64,000 bases of DNA from Pseudomonas sp. DC1.2 (GTDB taxonomy: Bacteria > Pseudomonadota > Gammaproteobacteria > Pseudomonadales > Pseudomonadaceae), in assembly GCF_034351645.1 (NCBI RefSeq), contig NZ_CP133782.1, positions 2,299,001 to 2,363,000 of the forward strand, given 5' to 3'. The notes beneath the pieces are model-generated. The model saw only the letters and a list, made by a program, of their open reading frames with translations, made no database searches and was not told the origin of the DNA. Shown here one piece after another: positions 54,894-62,889 of the stretch; position 1 is the stretch's first letter, and each line of letters opens with the position of its first letter. Position numbers and translations under genes: made by a program.

Positions 54894-54925
54894 AACTTGT
54901 ACATTTATTAAAAGTTGTACAAGTT
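54894..54925. repeat. Perfect 10-bp inverted repeat, AACTTGTACA
   Basis: AACTTGTACA at 54894-54903 and TGTACAAGTT at 54916-54925 are perfect inverted repeats with a 12-base AT-rich spacer. It lies about 120 bases before the chemoreceptor start. Could be a regulator binding site (two half sites), or a relict end of mobile DNA. Confidence 0.6.
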
Positions 54926-55259
54926 TGAGCGTTTTTGGGAGAGTGATGCCGTTGTGGCATCAGTGTGTTTGCCACGCCCGCAGGATGCCTGCGTCTTGCG
55001 CCAAACCGCGGTTTAGAGCGGTGTCGGCGCGCTGGAGTTAGGGGCGCTGCCGTCGTGCTTTGAATCGAAAAAGTCCTGCTCTGCATTAAATGCCGCCTTG
55101 TGCGGCACCCCTAATCGTCTTTCCGCAAACGCAAACGTGACGACTGCCGCGGCCGACTATTGCGTCCCGCGTGTGCTCGCAAGAAAACCAACTCAGAAAA
55201 AAACCTGAAAAAAAATTCATTTGGCGGGGAACAGGGTGAACGGTCTGGTACAGCAGACT

Positions 55260-55294
55260 GAGTTCAACCAGCCAACAGTGTGTTGGCTGAACTC
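55260..55294 (+). promoter_or_regulatory. Long hairpin in the leader of the PtrA-like gene
   Basis: GAGTTCA pairs with TGAACTC and, inside, GCCAACA pairs with TGTTGGC around a 3-nt GTG loop; a 4-base ACCA bulge is on the left arm. In all 14 bp. It ends 18 bases before the start codon at 55313. No T run follows. It could affect translation or protect mRNA. Confidence 0.6.
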
Positions 55295-55312
55295 AATACT
55301 GGAGATGTTTTT

Positions 55313-55516
55313 ATGCACGGCCTGAAGGTTTTTTTGCTGGTGACGTTAATGAGTGCTTCTGTAGCAGCGATGGCGGAAGGCGGTGGCGATACCGTCATGG
55401 CCAAGATGGAAGCTGCACGAGAATCCGCCATGACCACGTACCAACAGTCAGACACTGATACTGCCATCGCCGATAATCAGAACACTTCGCTTGATGAAGC
55501 CGCACGGTCGAATTGA
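55313..55516 (+). CDS. PtrA-like small exported protein
   Basis: 67 residues. Signal peptide (about residues 1-22, MHGLKVFLLVTLMSASVAAM, cleaved before AEGG), then EGGGDTVMAKMEAARESAMTTYQ, which resembles the PtrA-type N-terminal region of small pseudomonad copper-response proteins. A C-terminal metal-binding histidine cluster, which some relatives have, is absent. ATG 55313 with GGAGATG upstream, after a long hairpin. Periplasmic. Identification is tentative. Confidence 0.5.
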   Translation: MHGLKVFLLVTLMSASVAAMAEGGGDTVMAKMEAARESAMTTYQQSDTDTAIADNQNTSLDEAARSN

Positions 55517-55587
55517 TCGCGGGCACATTGCTTTAAATCTACGAAATTAGTCGTTGCATCGGTTTAATAATCGAGGATCAATAGTCC

Positions 55588-56382
55588 ATGACCTGCCAAT
55601 CTTCCACGACAGCAAACTACAGCATTGTGTTGGTTAACTACAAAACACTTGAACTGACTAAAACGTGTCTCATGCTGTTGCAGGATGCTTTGCGGGGTAC
55701 GGGTGTTCCGGTGATTGTGGTCGATAACAACTCTGACGATGAGAGCAGTGATTACTTGCGCACAGTGGACTGGATTCAACTGCTCGAACGCAAGAGCCCC
55801 TATCGCGAGCCTGGCAATATTGCCCATGGCCGGGCGCTGGATCTCGCTTTAGAGCATGTTGAAACCGATTACCTGTTTCTGTTGCATAGCGATACTTTTA
55901 TTTACGATCCTTCTGTATTCACCATGATGATAAGTGAGTGCAGTGGTGCGCGCGAAGTGGCGGCCGTCGGATGCCTGGAGCAACTGGATCGTGGTGTCGC
56001 TCGTTCAACCTGGCGACTTATTTCACGTTTTTTCAAACACTACTCTCGACGCTCTTTATTAGCGTTGGGTATCGAGGTAAGAGCACCAAAACCCTACAGA
56101 GAAAAGCATCTGAAGAGCTTTTGTACGCTGTGGAATGCGGCGCTCATCAAGAAGCACGGGTTTCACTTTCAAATGGATGATCGTAATCCAGGTTATGAGT
56201 TGCAAGACAGGATGGTTGCGCGGGGTTATCAGATCGGTTTTATATCGCCGCGGAAGATGTTTACCTACCTTGATCATATTCAAAGTGGCACCGTTGCAGC
56301 GATGGGGGGTTATTCCTCCAGCCACCGAAGAGTCAAGAAATATGAACAGGTCACACAACAGCGGACATTGAAGGCTTACTAG
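55588..56382 (+). CDS. Glycosyltransferase family 2
   Basis: 264 residues. YSIVLVNYKTLELTKTCL and VIVVDNNSDDESSDYL are the family 2 N-terminal signature; the DxD-type motif is in LLHSDTFIYDPS, and a later WNAALIKKHGFHFQMD part fits the catalytic end. No membrane segment. It transfers an activated sugar to an unknown acceptor, and no other polysaccharide gene is close. Start ATG 55588. Converges on the gene at 56401 with an 18-base gap. Confidence 0.85.
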   Translation: MTCQSSTTANYSIVLVNYKTLELTKTCLMLLQDALRGTGVPVIVVDNNSDDESSDYLRTVDWIQLLERKSPYREPGNIAHGRALDLALEHVETDYLFLLHSDTFIYDPSVFTMMISECSGAREVAAVGCLEQLDRGVARSTWRLISRFFKHYSRRSLLALGIEVRAPKPYREKHLKSFCTLWNAALIKKHGFHFQMDDRNPGYELQDRMVARGYQIGFISPRKMFTYLDHIQSGTVAAMGGYSSSHRRVKKYEQVTQQRTLKAY

Positions 56383-56400
56383 TTTGATAAAACCAGTGTG

Positions 56401-56880
56401 CTATTCCGTTGTGTGTTTGGACATCGTTACATTGAGCGCTTCGGAGACAAGAGCGGTCAGTATGGGCTTGGCGCTCGACTGCATCGTGTTACCAATTTCG
56501 GGTTGGCGCTCTACGACTTTACCCGCGTATTTTGATGCTCGACCTTCAGCGGCGAGTGACGACAACTCTTCTTCAGAGAATGATTTTTCATAGGCTTGCG
56601 CGATGTTTTCATCCCACTTGGGTTGGTACTGGGGCAGCAATGCGTTGATTTCGTCAGACACGGCGCTTGCAGCACCCGCACTGCCCAATGTTGAGGTAAT
56701 CAGTGCGTAGGTTGCCGTTCGCTTGGCGACCGAGAGTGCGATGTCGTGGAGGTTTCGGCCTATCTGGGCCTGCGCAACGAACGTGCGGGCATCCTTTAGT
56801 GAGGCTGTTTCAGCGGACACGGTGGTTGAAAGCGCAACGAGCAACGTCAACGCGATAGAGCCAAACCACGGTTTTTTCAT
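56401..56880 (-). CDS. DUF2059-like exported protein
   Basis: 159 residues. Signal peptide at about residues 1-24 (IALTLLVALSTTVSA). The rest is helical with EINALLPQYQPKWDENIAQAYEKSFSEEELSSLAAEGRA, which resembles the helical DUF2059 domain found in small periplasmic proteins. Function unknown. Start ATG 56880. Confidence 0.65.
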   Translation of the reverse strand: MKKPWFGSIALTLLVALSTTVSAETASLKDARTFVAQAQIGRNLHDIALSVAKRTATYALITSTLGSAGAASAVSDEINALLPQYQPKWDENIAQAYEKSFSEEELSSLAAEGRASKYAGKVVERQPEIGNTMQSSAKPILTALVSEALNVTMSKHTTE

Positions 56881-57080
56881 TTTTTCAGCACCCTAAAAGC
56901 GGCCTAAGTGTGAGCTCGGTGTTGTGTTGTCACCGAATGTTAGCGGGAGTGGTTTTTAACACGGTGGAGATACGTTGAGTATTGCGCAGACAAAATCACC
57001 CGCCGTGCGCCCTGAAATTGCGATTTTTACGCATCATCGGCTAATATACGATCCATATGCATTTCATATAGGGTTTGACG

Positions 57081-57347
57081 ATGGGCATTGTAAAAATTTC
57101 AGAGCACATGCACGAGAACCTGCGTATTGCCAGCGATGCATTGAGTCGTTCGATCAATGCCCAGGCCGAGCATTGGATGCGCATAGGGATGCTGGTGGAG
57201 TTACACCCCAACCTCGACCACAACGACATCAGTCGCTTGCTGATTCGCGCCGAACTGGCGGGTGGCCTTGATTTGAAAAATTTGTCTGCGCTCGCGGAGA
57301 TGTCACACAGCGTTCAAGCGCACGCTGCGCCGAGTATCACCCAATGA
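57081..57347 (+). CDS. ParD-like protein
   Basis: 88 residues. MGIVKISEHMHENLRIASDALSRSINAQAEHWMRIGMLVE is the ParD-like ribbon-helix-helix/antitoxin-like domain, which in many proteobacteria sits directly before a type I methionine aminopeptidase gene. The gene overlaps map by 4 bases (ATGA). No toxin gene is present; it is not a usual ParDE pair. It may bind its own promoter, where an AT-rich palindrome CATATG..CATATAG lies near 57052. Confidence 0.8.
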   Translation: MGIVKISEHMHENLRIASDALSRSINAQAEHWMRIGMLVELHPNLDHNDISRLLIRAELAGGLDLKNLSALAEMSHSVQAHAAPSITQ

Positions 57348-58135
57348 AGACCAACGTCCCGATCAATACCTCTGAGCAAATAGCCCTGTCGGGCGCGGCG
57401 GGTAAGCTGGCGGCCGAGGTGCTGGCGATGATTACCCCCCACGTCAAAGCCGGCGTCACCACCGACGAACTCGACCGACTCTGCCACGACTACATCGTCA
57501 ACGTGCAGAAAGCCATTCCCGGTAATGTCGGCTATCACGGCTTTCCGAAAACCGTGTGTGCGTCTGTCAACCACGTGGTGTGTCACGGCATTCCGTCTGC
57601 AAAGGCGCTTGAGAATGGCGACATCGTGAACATCGATATCGCGGTGGTCAAAGATGGCTGGTACGGCGACACCAGCCGCATGTATTTTGTCGGCGAGCCG
57701 ACCCCGGAGGCTCGACGCCTGGTGCAGACAACGTATGACGCCATGTGCGCCGGTATTCGCCTCGTGCGCCCCGGCGCGACGCTGGGTGATATCGGTCACG
57801 CGATCCAGACCGTGGCCGAGCGCGAGGGGTTTAGCGTGGTTCGCGAATATTGCGGTCATGGCATCGGCAAGGTCTACCACGATGAGCCGCAGGTTCTGCA
57901 TTACGGTTATCCGGGTCAGGGCCTGGCGCTGAAAGCCGGGATGATCTTTACCATCGAGCCGATGTTGAACGCAGGCAAACGCCATGTGAAAACCCTGGCC
58001 GATGGCTGGACGGTGGTGACCAAGGATCATTCGCTCTCGGCCCAGTGGGAGCATATGGTGGCGGTTACCGACGATGGCTTTGAGGTCTTGACCCCTTGGC
58101 CTGATCCGTCCGACAAATTTCCGCTGATTGTTTAG
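57344..58135 (+). CDS. map: Type I methionine aminopeptidase
   Basis: 263 residues. Two Asp in VNIDIAVVKDGWYGDTS, His in GHGIGKVYHDEPQ, Glu in IFTIEPML and Glu in SAQWEHMVAV are the five metal ligands of the peptidase M24 family. It removes the initiator methionine from new proteins. Pseudomonads usually carry the essential map near rpsB-tsf; this is a second copy coupled to the ParD-like gene. Coupled start at 57344. Confidence 0.94.
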   Translation: MKTNVPINTSEQIALSGAAGKLAAEVLAMITPHVKAGVTTDELDRLCHDYIVNVQKAIPGNVGYHGFPKTVCASVNHVVCHGIPSAKALENGDIVNIDIAVVKDGWYGDTSRMYFVGEPTPEARRLVQTTYDAMCAGIRLVRPGATLGDIGHAIQTVAEREGFSVVREYCGHGIGKVYHDEPQVLHYGYPGQGLALKAGMIFTIEPMLNAGKRHVKTLADGWTVVTKDHSLSAQWEHMVAVTDDGFEVLTPWPDPSDKFPLIV

Positions 58136-58149
58136 GCGCCAGGGCGGCG

Positions 58150-58177
58150 GGCGAGGAGGGCTTACGCGCTCCTCGCC
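58150..58177. terminator. Hairpin between map and the truncated ligase
   Basis: GGCGAGGAG at 58150-58158 pairs with CTCCTCGCC at 58169-58177, a 9-bp stem with a 10-base loop. Convergent genes end on both sides; a bidirectional terminator is likely. Confidence 0.7.
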
Positions 58178-58202
58178 GTCATTGCACATGCTGAGTCAAA
58201 CG

Positions 58203-58745
58203 TTAGCTGATCTTGCGTGACGTACCTTGCCAGTACTTTTCACGAACTTGTCGGCGCAAGACTTTGCCCACTACTGAGGTCGGCAGTTCTTCAACGAATA
58301 CCAGCGTTTTTGGCGACTTGTAACCGCCCAGTCGCACGCGTGTCTGCGCAATCAGCTCATTAACGCTGACAGATGCGCCCTGACGCAGAATCACTTCGGC
58401 ATGCACCGCTTCGCCCCATTCGGGGTGAGGAATGCCTACCACCGCCGCCATCAACACCGCCGGGTGCGCCGCCAGCGCGGCTTCGACCTCTACGGCATAG
58501 ACGTTGAACCCGCCGCTGATGATCATGTCTTTGAGCCGATCAACGATGTACAGGTAGCCGTCGCTATCGATATAGCCCAGGTCACCGGATTTCCAGGCAC
58601 CGTCGCAGAACTCGGCGGCACTCGCATCGGGGTTTTCGTAGTAGCCCTTGATGACCGCTTTGCAGCGAATGCGGATTTCACCGGTCTCGCCCACCGACAA
58701 GGGCGTACCTTCGGCGTCAGTGATGAACACGGGTCGCTCGTTCAC
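58203..58745 (-). pseudogene. Acyl-CoA/AMP ligase, C-terminal fragment
   Basis: 180 residues of an AMP-forming ligase. The A8 region is present (SGDLGYIDSDGYLYIVDRLKDMIISG with the hinge Asp and Arg), and the catalytic Lys is in VVGKVLRRQVREKYW. The N-terminal 350 or so residues (substrate pocket and P-loop, A3-A5) are absent. The open frame begins with a GTG at 58745 and no ribosome site, and a different frame with a stop lies just upstream. Probably a truncated gene and inactive; the start of another partial gene on the same strand may be fused here. Confidence 0.75.
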
Positions 58746-58845
58746 AGCGGCAGTGCGCCTTTGAATTCGACGTTAAAGCCAGGCTGGGAACACCCGGTCT
58801 GGCTCTCTATACTCGCGGCTCAGGACGACCGCCAGAGCGCAAGTG

Positions 58846-59328
58846 ATGCCCGACACCCCCCTGCAAAATCACGCGATCATTTTGGTCGTGGCGCAACCCC
58901 AAGACGCGGAAAAACTGGTGGCCATTCGAATTGAGGCCATGCGCGAAAGCCTCGAACGTGTTGGGCGATTTGATTCGGTACGTGTGCGTGAACGCTTTCT
59001 TCACGGTTTTGAAGCCAGTAATACACGCCACATCGACGTGTCTGCCGAACGGGTTGGTTTTGTGGTGCTCAAGCATCAGCCGACGGAACTGCTGCTTGAC
59101 CATTTGTACGTGAAACCGAGTGCGCAAGGCTCAGGTATAGGGTCTGCTGTGCTCGCGCAGGTTTTCCAAGAGGCCGATGCGGTATCGCTTCCTGTCAGGG
59201 TGGGGGCTCTTAAAGAAAGCGCGTCAAATCGCTTTTACCTGCGCCATGGCTTCCAGCTCGTCGCACGGGGCGAGTTTGATAACTACTATGTTCGCCCGTG
59301 CGGCAGTGCGGCTGACTCAACCGGTTAG
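58846..59328 (+). CDS. GNAT family acetyltransferase
   Basis: 160 residues. ILVVAQPQDAEKLVAIRIEAMRESLERVG leads to DHLYVKPSAQGSGIGSAVL, with the Q/RxxGxG/A acetyl-CoA loop SAQGSGIG, and ASNRFYLRHGFQLV. Single GNAT domain, substrate unknown. ATG 58846; the GTG at 58843 immediately before is an alternative. A -10-like TATACT at 58808 suits a promoter. Confidence 0.85.
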   Translation: MPDTPLQNHAIILVVAQPQDAEKLVAIRIEAMRESLERVGRFDSVRVRERFLHGFEASNTRHIDVSAERVGFVVLKHQPTELLLDHLYVKPSAQGSGIGSAVLAQVFQEADAVSLPVRVGALKESASNRFYLRHGFQLVARGEFDNYYVRPCGSAADSTG

Positions 59329-59370
59329 CCGAGGTTATCCGCACCGCCGTCCCATGATGACGCGCGTCGA

Positions 59371-60303
59371 CTATCGGCATTGATGAACACGGCGGCGGTG
59401 GAGCGATGTCTCTGCCGTGTCGCGACGATAGTCGCTGGGTGTCTGTTCCATTTCGATACGGAAGTGCCTGTTGAAGTTAGACAGGTTTTCATAACCCACC
59501 TCAAAGCAGATGCCGGCCACCGACATCTGTGTTTGCTGCAACAGCCTGCAGGCGCGCTGAACCCTGAGCTTGCGCATGAGATCGATGAAGCCGTGGCCGG
59601 TCTCTCTTTTGAAAAAGCGTGAAAAACCAGGCTCGCTCATGTCCAGGCGCTGAGCGATAACAGACAGGCGAATATCGCCTGTGAGTTCAGTCAGCAGGTA
59701 TTCAAACGCCTTGTTAATGCGCTCTGCGCTGCGGGCGTCGAGGGTGGGTGAGTAGTAGGCGCTCGCGAGCATGTGAACATGCTGCGAGGGCGCTTTCATT
59801 AGCGTGTTAATCAGTTGCAGAAATAGAATCAAACGCTCAAGACCTTGTGCCGAGCCTATGTCCTCCAGCAGTTGCGCTGCGTGCGCCGCTGTTTGTGCGG
59901 TGAACTCCAGGCCCCTGCGAGCACGGTCAAACAGGTGTTGAAGATCGCCTAACTCGGGCAGCGTACCTCGCAACGCCAAGAGTGCTGCGCCATCGAACTG
60001 CAACACAACATCGCGTCCCTTCAGGTATTCGCCTGGCGCCAGGTCGCCGATCCAGTCATGAGGAAGGTCGGGACCGATCAGCGCTACATGACCGGCACCA
60101 AACGCACCGATGTAATCGCCCGCAACCAGCTTTCCGCTGCCTTGGCGAATCAGGTGGATTTCGAATTCCGGATGATGGTTCCAGCGAGCCAGATCGTAGG
60201 GGTAATCGTGCTCATACCAACGAAAACAATGTTCGGGTTGTGGAAGGATGACTTCCAGCTCGGCGGGTCGCTGCTCGAACAGGGCTGCTCGACTATCAGG
60301 CAT
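59371..60303 (-). CDS. AraC-family regulator, MtlR-like (polyol)
   Basis: 310 residues. N-terminal cupin-like sensing part (HCFRWYEHDYPYDLARWNHHPEFEIHL) and C-terminal AraC domain with two helix-turn-helix motifs (SVIAQRLDMSEPGFSRFFKR and SVAGICFEVGYENLSNFNRHFR). Matches the MtlR type of P. fluorescens, which activates mannitol, glucitol and arabinitol uptake. Divergent from the polyol binding-protein gene (60598), so likely controls it. Start ATG 60303. Confidence 0.86.
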   Translation of the reverse strand: MPDSRAALFEQRPAELEVILPQPEHCFRWYEHDYPYDLARWNHHPEFEIHLIRQGSGKLVAGDYIGAFGAGHVALIGPDLPHDWIGDLAPGEYLKGRDVVLQFDGAALLALRGTLPELGDLQHLFDRARRGLEFTAQTAAHAAQLLEDIGSAQGLERLILFLQLINTLMKAPSQHVHMLASAYYSPTLDARSAERINKAFEYLLTELTGDIRLSVIAQRLDMSEPGFSRFFKRETGHGFIDLMRKLRVQRACRLLQQTQMSVAGICFEVGYENLSNFNRHFRIEMEQTPSDYRRDTAETSLHRRRVHQCR

Positions 60304-60597
60304 CTCATGCCCCTTTTATCGTTATTGGTTCTTCGTGTACGGCCAACATACGCCTTGTGGGCTGGAAGCTGCTAGCTCACGTATTGCCTGAAGCTGATAC
60401 TTTTTTGACGCAGGGTGGTCGATTCGGGTTGGGTTAAAAAAGTACCAGGCAGGCATCCTCCAGGCGTTTGTCCGGGCTTTTTTAAGCTGCTGTAATCAAG
60501 TCGTCCACCCTGGCTGGTCAGACGAATTTGATCAGCGTGGGTTAACAACAAAAATAATAGCTCCCGTCGTCCACGGCGCGGAGCGGAGAGCACGACG
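60304..60597. promoter_or_regulatory. Divergent control region with inverted repeat (MtlR site candidate)
   Basis: 294 bases without a gene. GATACTTTTTTGAC (60396-60409) and GTTAAAAAAGTACC (60433-60446) are inverted copies, identical at 12 of 14 positions, about 36 bases apart. Two T/A tracts make this AT-rich part unlike its surroundings. It lies 150-200 bases before the binding-protein start and near the AraC gene, where an activator site is expected. A TTTTTT run is at 60478. Confidence 0.5.
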
Positions 60598-61905
60598 ATG
60601 AACATCCCGAAAGCGCTTTTCCTTTCTGCAAGCCTGTCCTTTGCCCTCGTCAGTCACGCCGCCGAAACAGTGACCATTGCCACTGTGAACAATGGCGACA
60701 TGATCCGCATGCAGCGGCTCTCCAGGATTTTTGAACAGCAGCATCCTGATGTGAAACTTAATTGGGTCGTGCTCGAAGAGAACGTTCTACGTCAACGCCT
60801 GACCACCGATATTGCCACCCAGGGTGGACAATTCGACGTGCTGACAATTGGTACCTATGAAACGCCGCTTTGGGGCGCTAAAAATTGGCTCGAACCGATC
60901 ACAGGTTTGCCTCCGGAGTACGACCTGGAAGACATTTTTCCTTCGGTACGCCAAGGTTTATCGGTCAACAATGCGCTTTACGCGCTGCCGTTCTATGGCG
61001 AAAGCACCCTTACTTATTACCGCACCGATCTGTTCAAACAAGCAGGTCTGAGCATGCCGCAGCATCCCACCTGGACGCAGCTCGGTGAGTTTGCGGCCAA
61101 ACTCCATCAGCCTGACCAGGGTCAGTACGGAATGTGCCTGCGGGGCAAGGCCGGATGGGGTGAGAACATCGCGCTAATGAGCACGATGGCAAACGCGTTT
61201 GGTGCCCGCTGGTTTGATGAAAAATGGCAGCCGCAGCTCACCAGTCCTGAATGGGTGGCAGCGGCGCATTTCTACGTTGATACCCTCAAGAAATACGGGC
61301 CGCCAGGCGTGTCGAGCAATGGTTTTAACGAAACCCTGGCCTTGTTTAACAGCGGTAAGTGCGCCATCTGGGTGGATGCCAGCGTCGCGGGTTCGTTCAC
61401 CACGGACAAAGAGCAAAGCAAGGTCGTTGGCAGTGTGGGCTTTGCCCCTGCACCTACGCAGGTGACCGACAAAGGCTCGTCTTGGCTGTATGCATGGTCA
61501 TTGGCGATACCGACAACCTCCCGGCACAAAGACACTGCAAAGGCCTTTATCACGTGGGCAACCTCTAAAGAATACATACAGCTCGTCGCAGAAAAAGACG
61601 GCATCACCAATGTGCCGCCCGGCACTCGGCAGTCCACTTACAACGAGGCCTATCTGCGGGCAGCGCCTTTTGCAAGCGTTACGTTGCAGATGATGCAACA
61701 GGCAGATCCCGCGCATCCCTCCCTCCAGCCTGTTCCTTACGTCGGCATCCAGTACGTCACCATTCCCGAGTTTCAGGCGATAGGCACTGCCGTAGGGAAG
61801 TTGTTTTCGGCGGCGCTCACTGGGCAGATGTCGGTCGATCAGGCTCTCGCCGCCGCACAGACCTCCACCGAACGTGAGATGAAGCGCGCCGGTTATCCCA
61901 AGTAA
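60598..61905 (+). CDS. mtlE: Polyol ABC transporter substrate-binding protein (MtlE-like)
   Basis: 435 residues. Signal peptide at about residues 1-21 (ALFLSASLSFALVSHA). Family 1 extracellular solute-binding protein: VNNGDMIRMQRLSRIFEQQHPD, DVLTIGTYETPLWGAKNWLEP, and GWGENIALMSTMANAFGA. In the P. fluorescens polyol locus the equivalent gene, mtlE, is followed by permease and ATPase genes. Here none follow. Divergent from the MtlR-like regulator. ATG 60598 with GGAGAGCACGACG upstream. Confidence 0.86.
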   Translation: MNIPKALFLSASLSFALVSHAAETVTIATVNNGDMIRMQRLSRIFEQQHPDVKLNWVVLEENVLRQRLTTDIATQGGQFDVLTIGTYETPLWGAKNWLEPITGLPPEYDLEDIFPSVRQGLSVNNALYALPFYGESTLTYYRTDLFKQAGLSMPQHPTWTQLGEFAAKLHQPDQGQYGMCLRGKAGWGENIALMSTMANAFGARWFDEKWQPQLTSPEWVAAAHFYVDTLKKYGPPGVSSNGFNETLALFNSGKCAIWVDASVAGSFTTDKEQSKVVGSVGFAPAPTQVTDKGSSWLYAWSLAIPTTSRHKDTAKAFITWATSKEYIQLVAEKDGITNVPPGTRQSTYNEAYLRAAPFASVTLQMMQQADPAHPSLQPVPYVGIQYVTIPEFQAIGTAVGKLFSAALTGQMSVDQALAAAQTSTEREMKRAGYPK

Positions 61906-61931
61906 TCCCGCAACCTGCTTGCGCCCTCTGT

Positions 61932-61960
61932 GGGAGCAGGCCTGCCTGCAATAGTTAGCT
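61932..61960 (+). repeat. REP-like palindromic element
   Basis: TGTGGGAGCAGGCCTGCCTG is one arm of the REP family common in fluorescent pseudomonads, with a partial mirror (GCAGGCCTGC is a palindrome). Only one copy is seen. It lies between mtlE and the dehydrogenase gene. Confidence 0.6.
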
Positions 61961-61976
61961 AACGGATGAACACTCA

Positions 61977-62750
61977 ATGAAACGACTTGAAGGTAAAAGC
62001 GCGCTGGTTACCGGATCCGCCCGAGGCATTGGACGTACTTTTGCTCAGGCTTACATCCGAGAAGGCGCGACGGTCGCCATCGCGGACATCAACCTGGAAC
62101 GGGCTCAAGCCACGGCTGCCGAGTTAGGGCCTAACGCTTATGCAATCGAGATGGACGTCACCCGTCAAGCGTCTATCGATGCGGCGATCGCTGCTGTCAT
62201 TTCGCGGGCAGGTCAGTTAGACATCGTGATTAATAATGCTGCGTTGTTCGATCTGGCGCCCATTGTCGGCATCACCCGCGACAGCTTCGAGCGTTTGTTT
62301 TCGATCAACGTCGCCGGAACCCTGTTCACCCTACAGGCAGCGGCGCGGCAAATGATCGCCCAAGGTCATGGCGGCAAGATCATCAACATGGCCAGCCAGG
62401 CAGGCAGGAGAGGGGAGGCGCTTGTGGGTGTTTATTGCGCGACCAAAGCAGCCGTAATCAGCCTTACGCAGTCAGCGGGCCTGGACCTTATAAAACATGG
62501 GATCAATGTGAATGCCATTGCGCCAGGGGTCGTCGACGGTGAGCATTGGGATGGCGTTGATGCGATGTTCGCCCGGTATGAGAACAGGCCGCTGGGGGAG
62601 AAGAAGACGCTGGTCGGTCAGGAAGTGCCCTTTGGGCGGATGGGCACCGCTGAAGATCTGACGGGCATGGCGATTTTCCTCGCTTCAACTGAGAGCGAAT
62701 ACGTGGTGGCTCAGACCTACAATGTTGACGGTGGAAACTGGATGAGTTGA
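61977..62750 (+). CDS. SDR-family sorbitol/L-iditol 2-dehydrogenase-like
   Basis: 257 residues. Short-chain dehydrogenase: NAD-binding GSARGIGRTFAQAYI, Ser-Tyr-Lys triad as NMASQAGRR... and YCATKAA (Tyr and Lys in YxxxK), and NNAALFD. The C-terminus NVDGGNWMS and the GVVDGEHWDGVDAMFARY segment match sorbitol (L-iditol) 2-dehydrogenases such as SmoS. It converts the polyol taken up to a ketose with NAD+. Start ATG 61977. Downstream of mtlE after a REP-like element. Confidence 0.83.
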   Translation: MKRLEGKSALVTGSARGIGRTFAQAYIREGATVAIADINLERAQATAAELGPNAYAIEMDVTRQASIDAAIAAVISRAGQLDIVINNAALFDLAPIVGITRDSFERLFSINVAGTLFTLQAAARQMIAQGHGGKIINMASQAGRRGEALVGVYCATKAAVISLTQSAGLDLIKHGINVNAIAPGVVDGEHWDGVDAMFARYENRPLGEKKTLVGQEVPFGRMGTAEDLTGMAIFLASTESEYVVAQTYNVDGGNWMS

Positions 62751-62889
62751 GGTCGTGCCAGCGCAGTGACGAACAGTGGAAAGAACGCTCTGGACTCTCC
62801 AACGCTAGCGCACAAGCGTAAAGGCGTGTGCGTTGTCAGAGCCCGAGGCGGTCAACTATTTACCTGGCCGTCTTTTGTCCAAAAAACGC

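Larger units (their letters stand above)
54779..55312. other. 534-base gap containing inverted repeats
   Basis: An AT-rich 150-base part next to the chemoreceptor gene and a GC-rich remainder. It holds the inverted repeat at 54894-54925 and the hairpin at 55260-55294, described separately. I see no convincing gene; a 103-codon minus-strand frame from 55086 overlaps the chemoreceptor start and has no ribosome site or homology that I recognise. Confidence 0.5.

Noticed and set aside
54775-55086. 103-codon minus-strand frame before the chemoreceptor
   Set aside because: No ribosome site, no signal peptide, odd composition, and it overlaps the chemoreceptor start.
57081-58135. Toxin-antitoxin module
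   Set aside because: ParD-like here is followed by methionine aminopeptidase, not a ParE toxin, so a conventional toxin-antitoxin pair is not supported.
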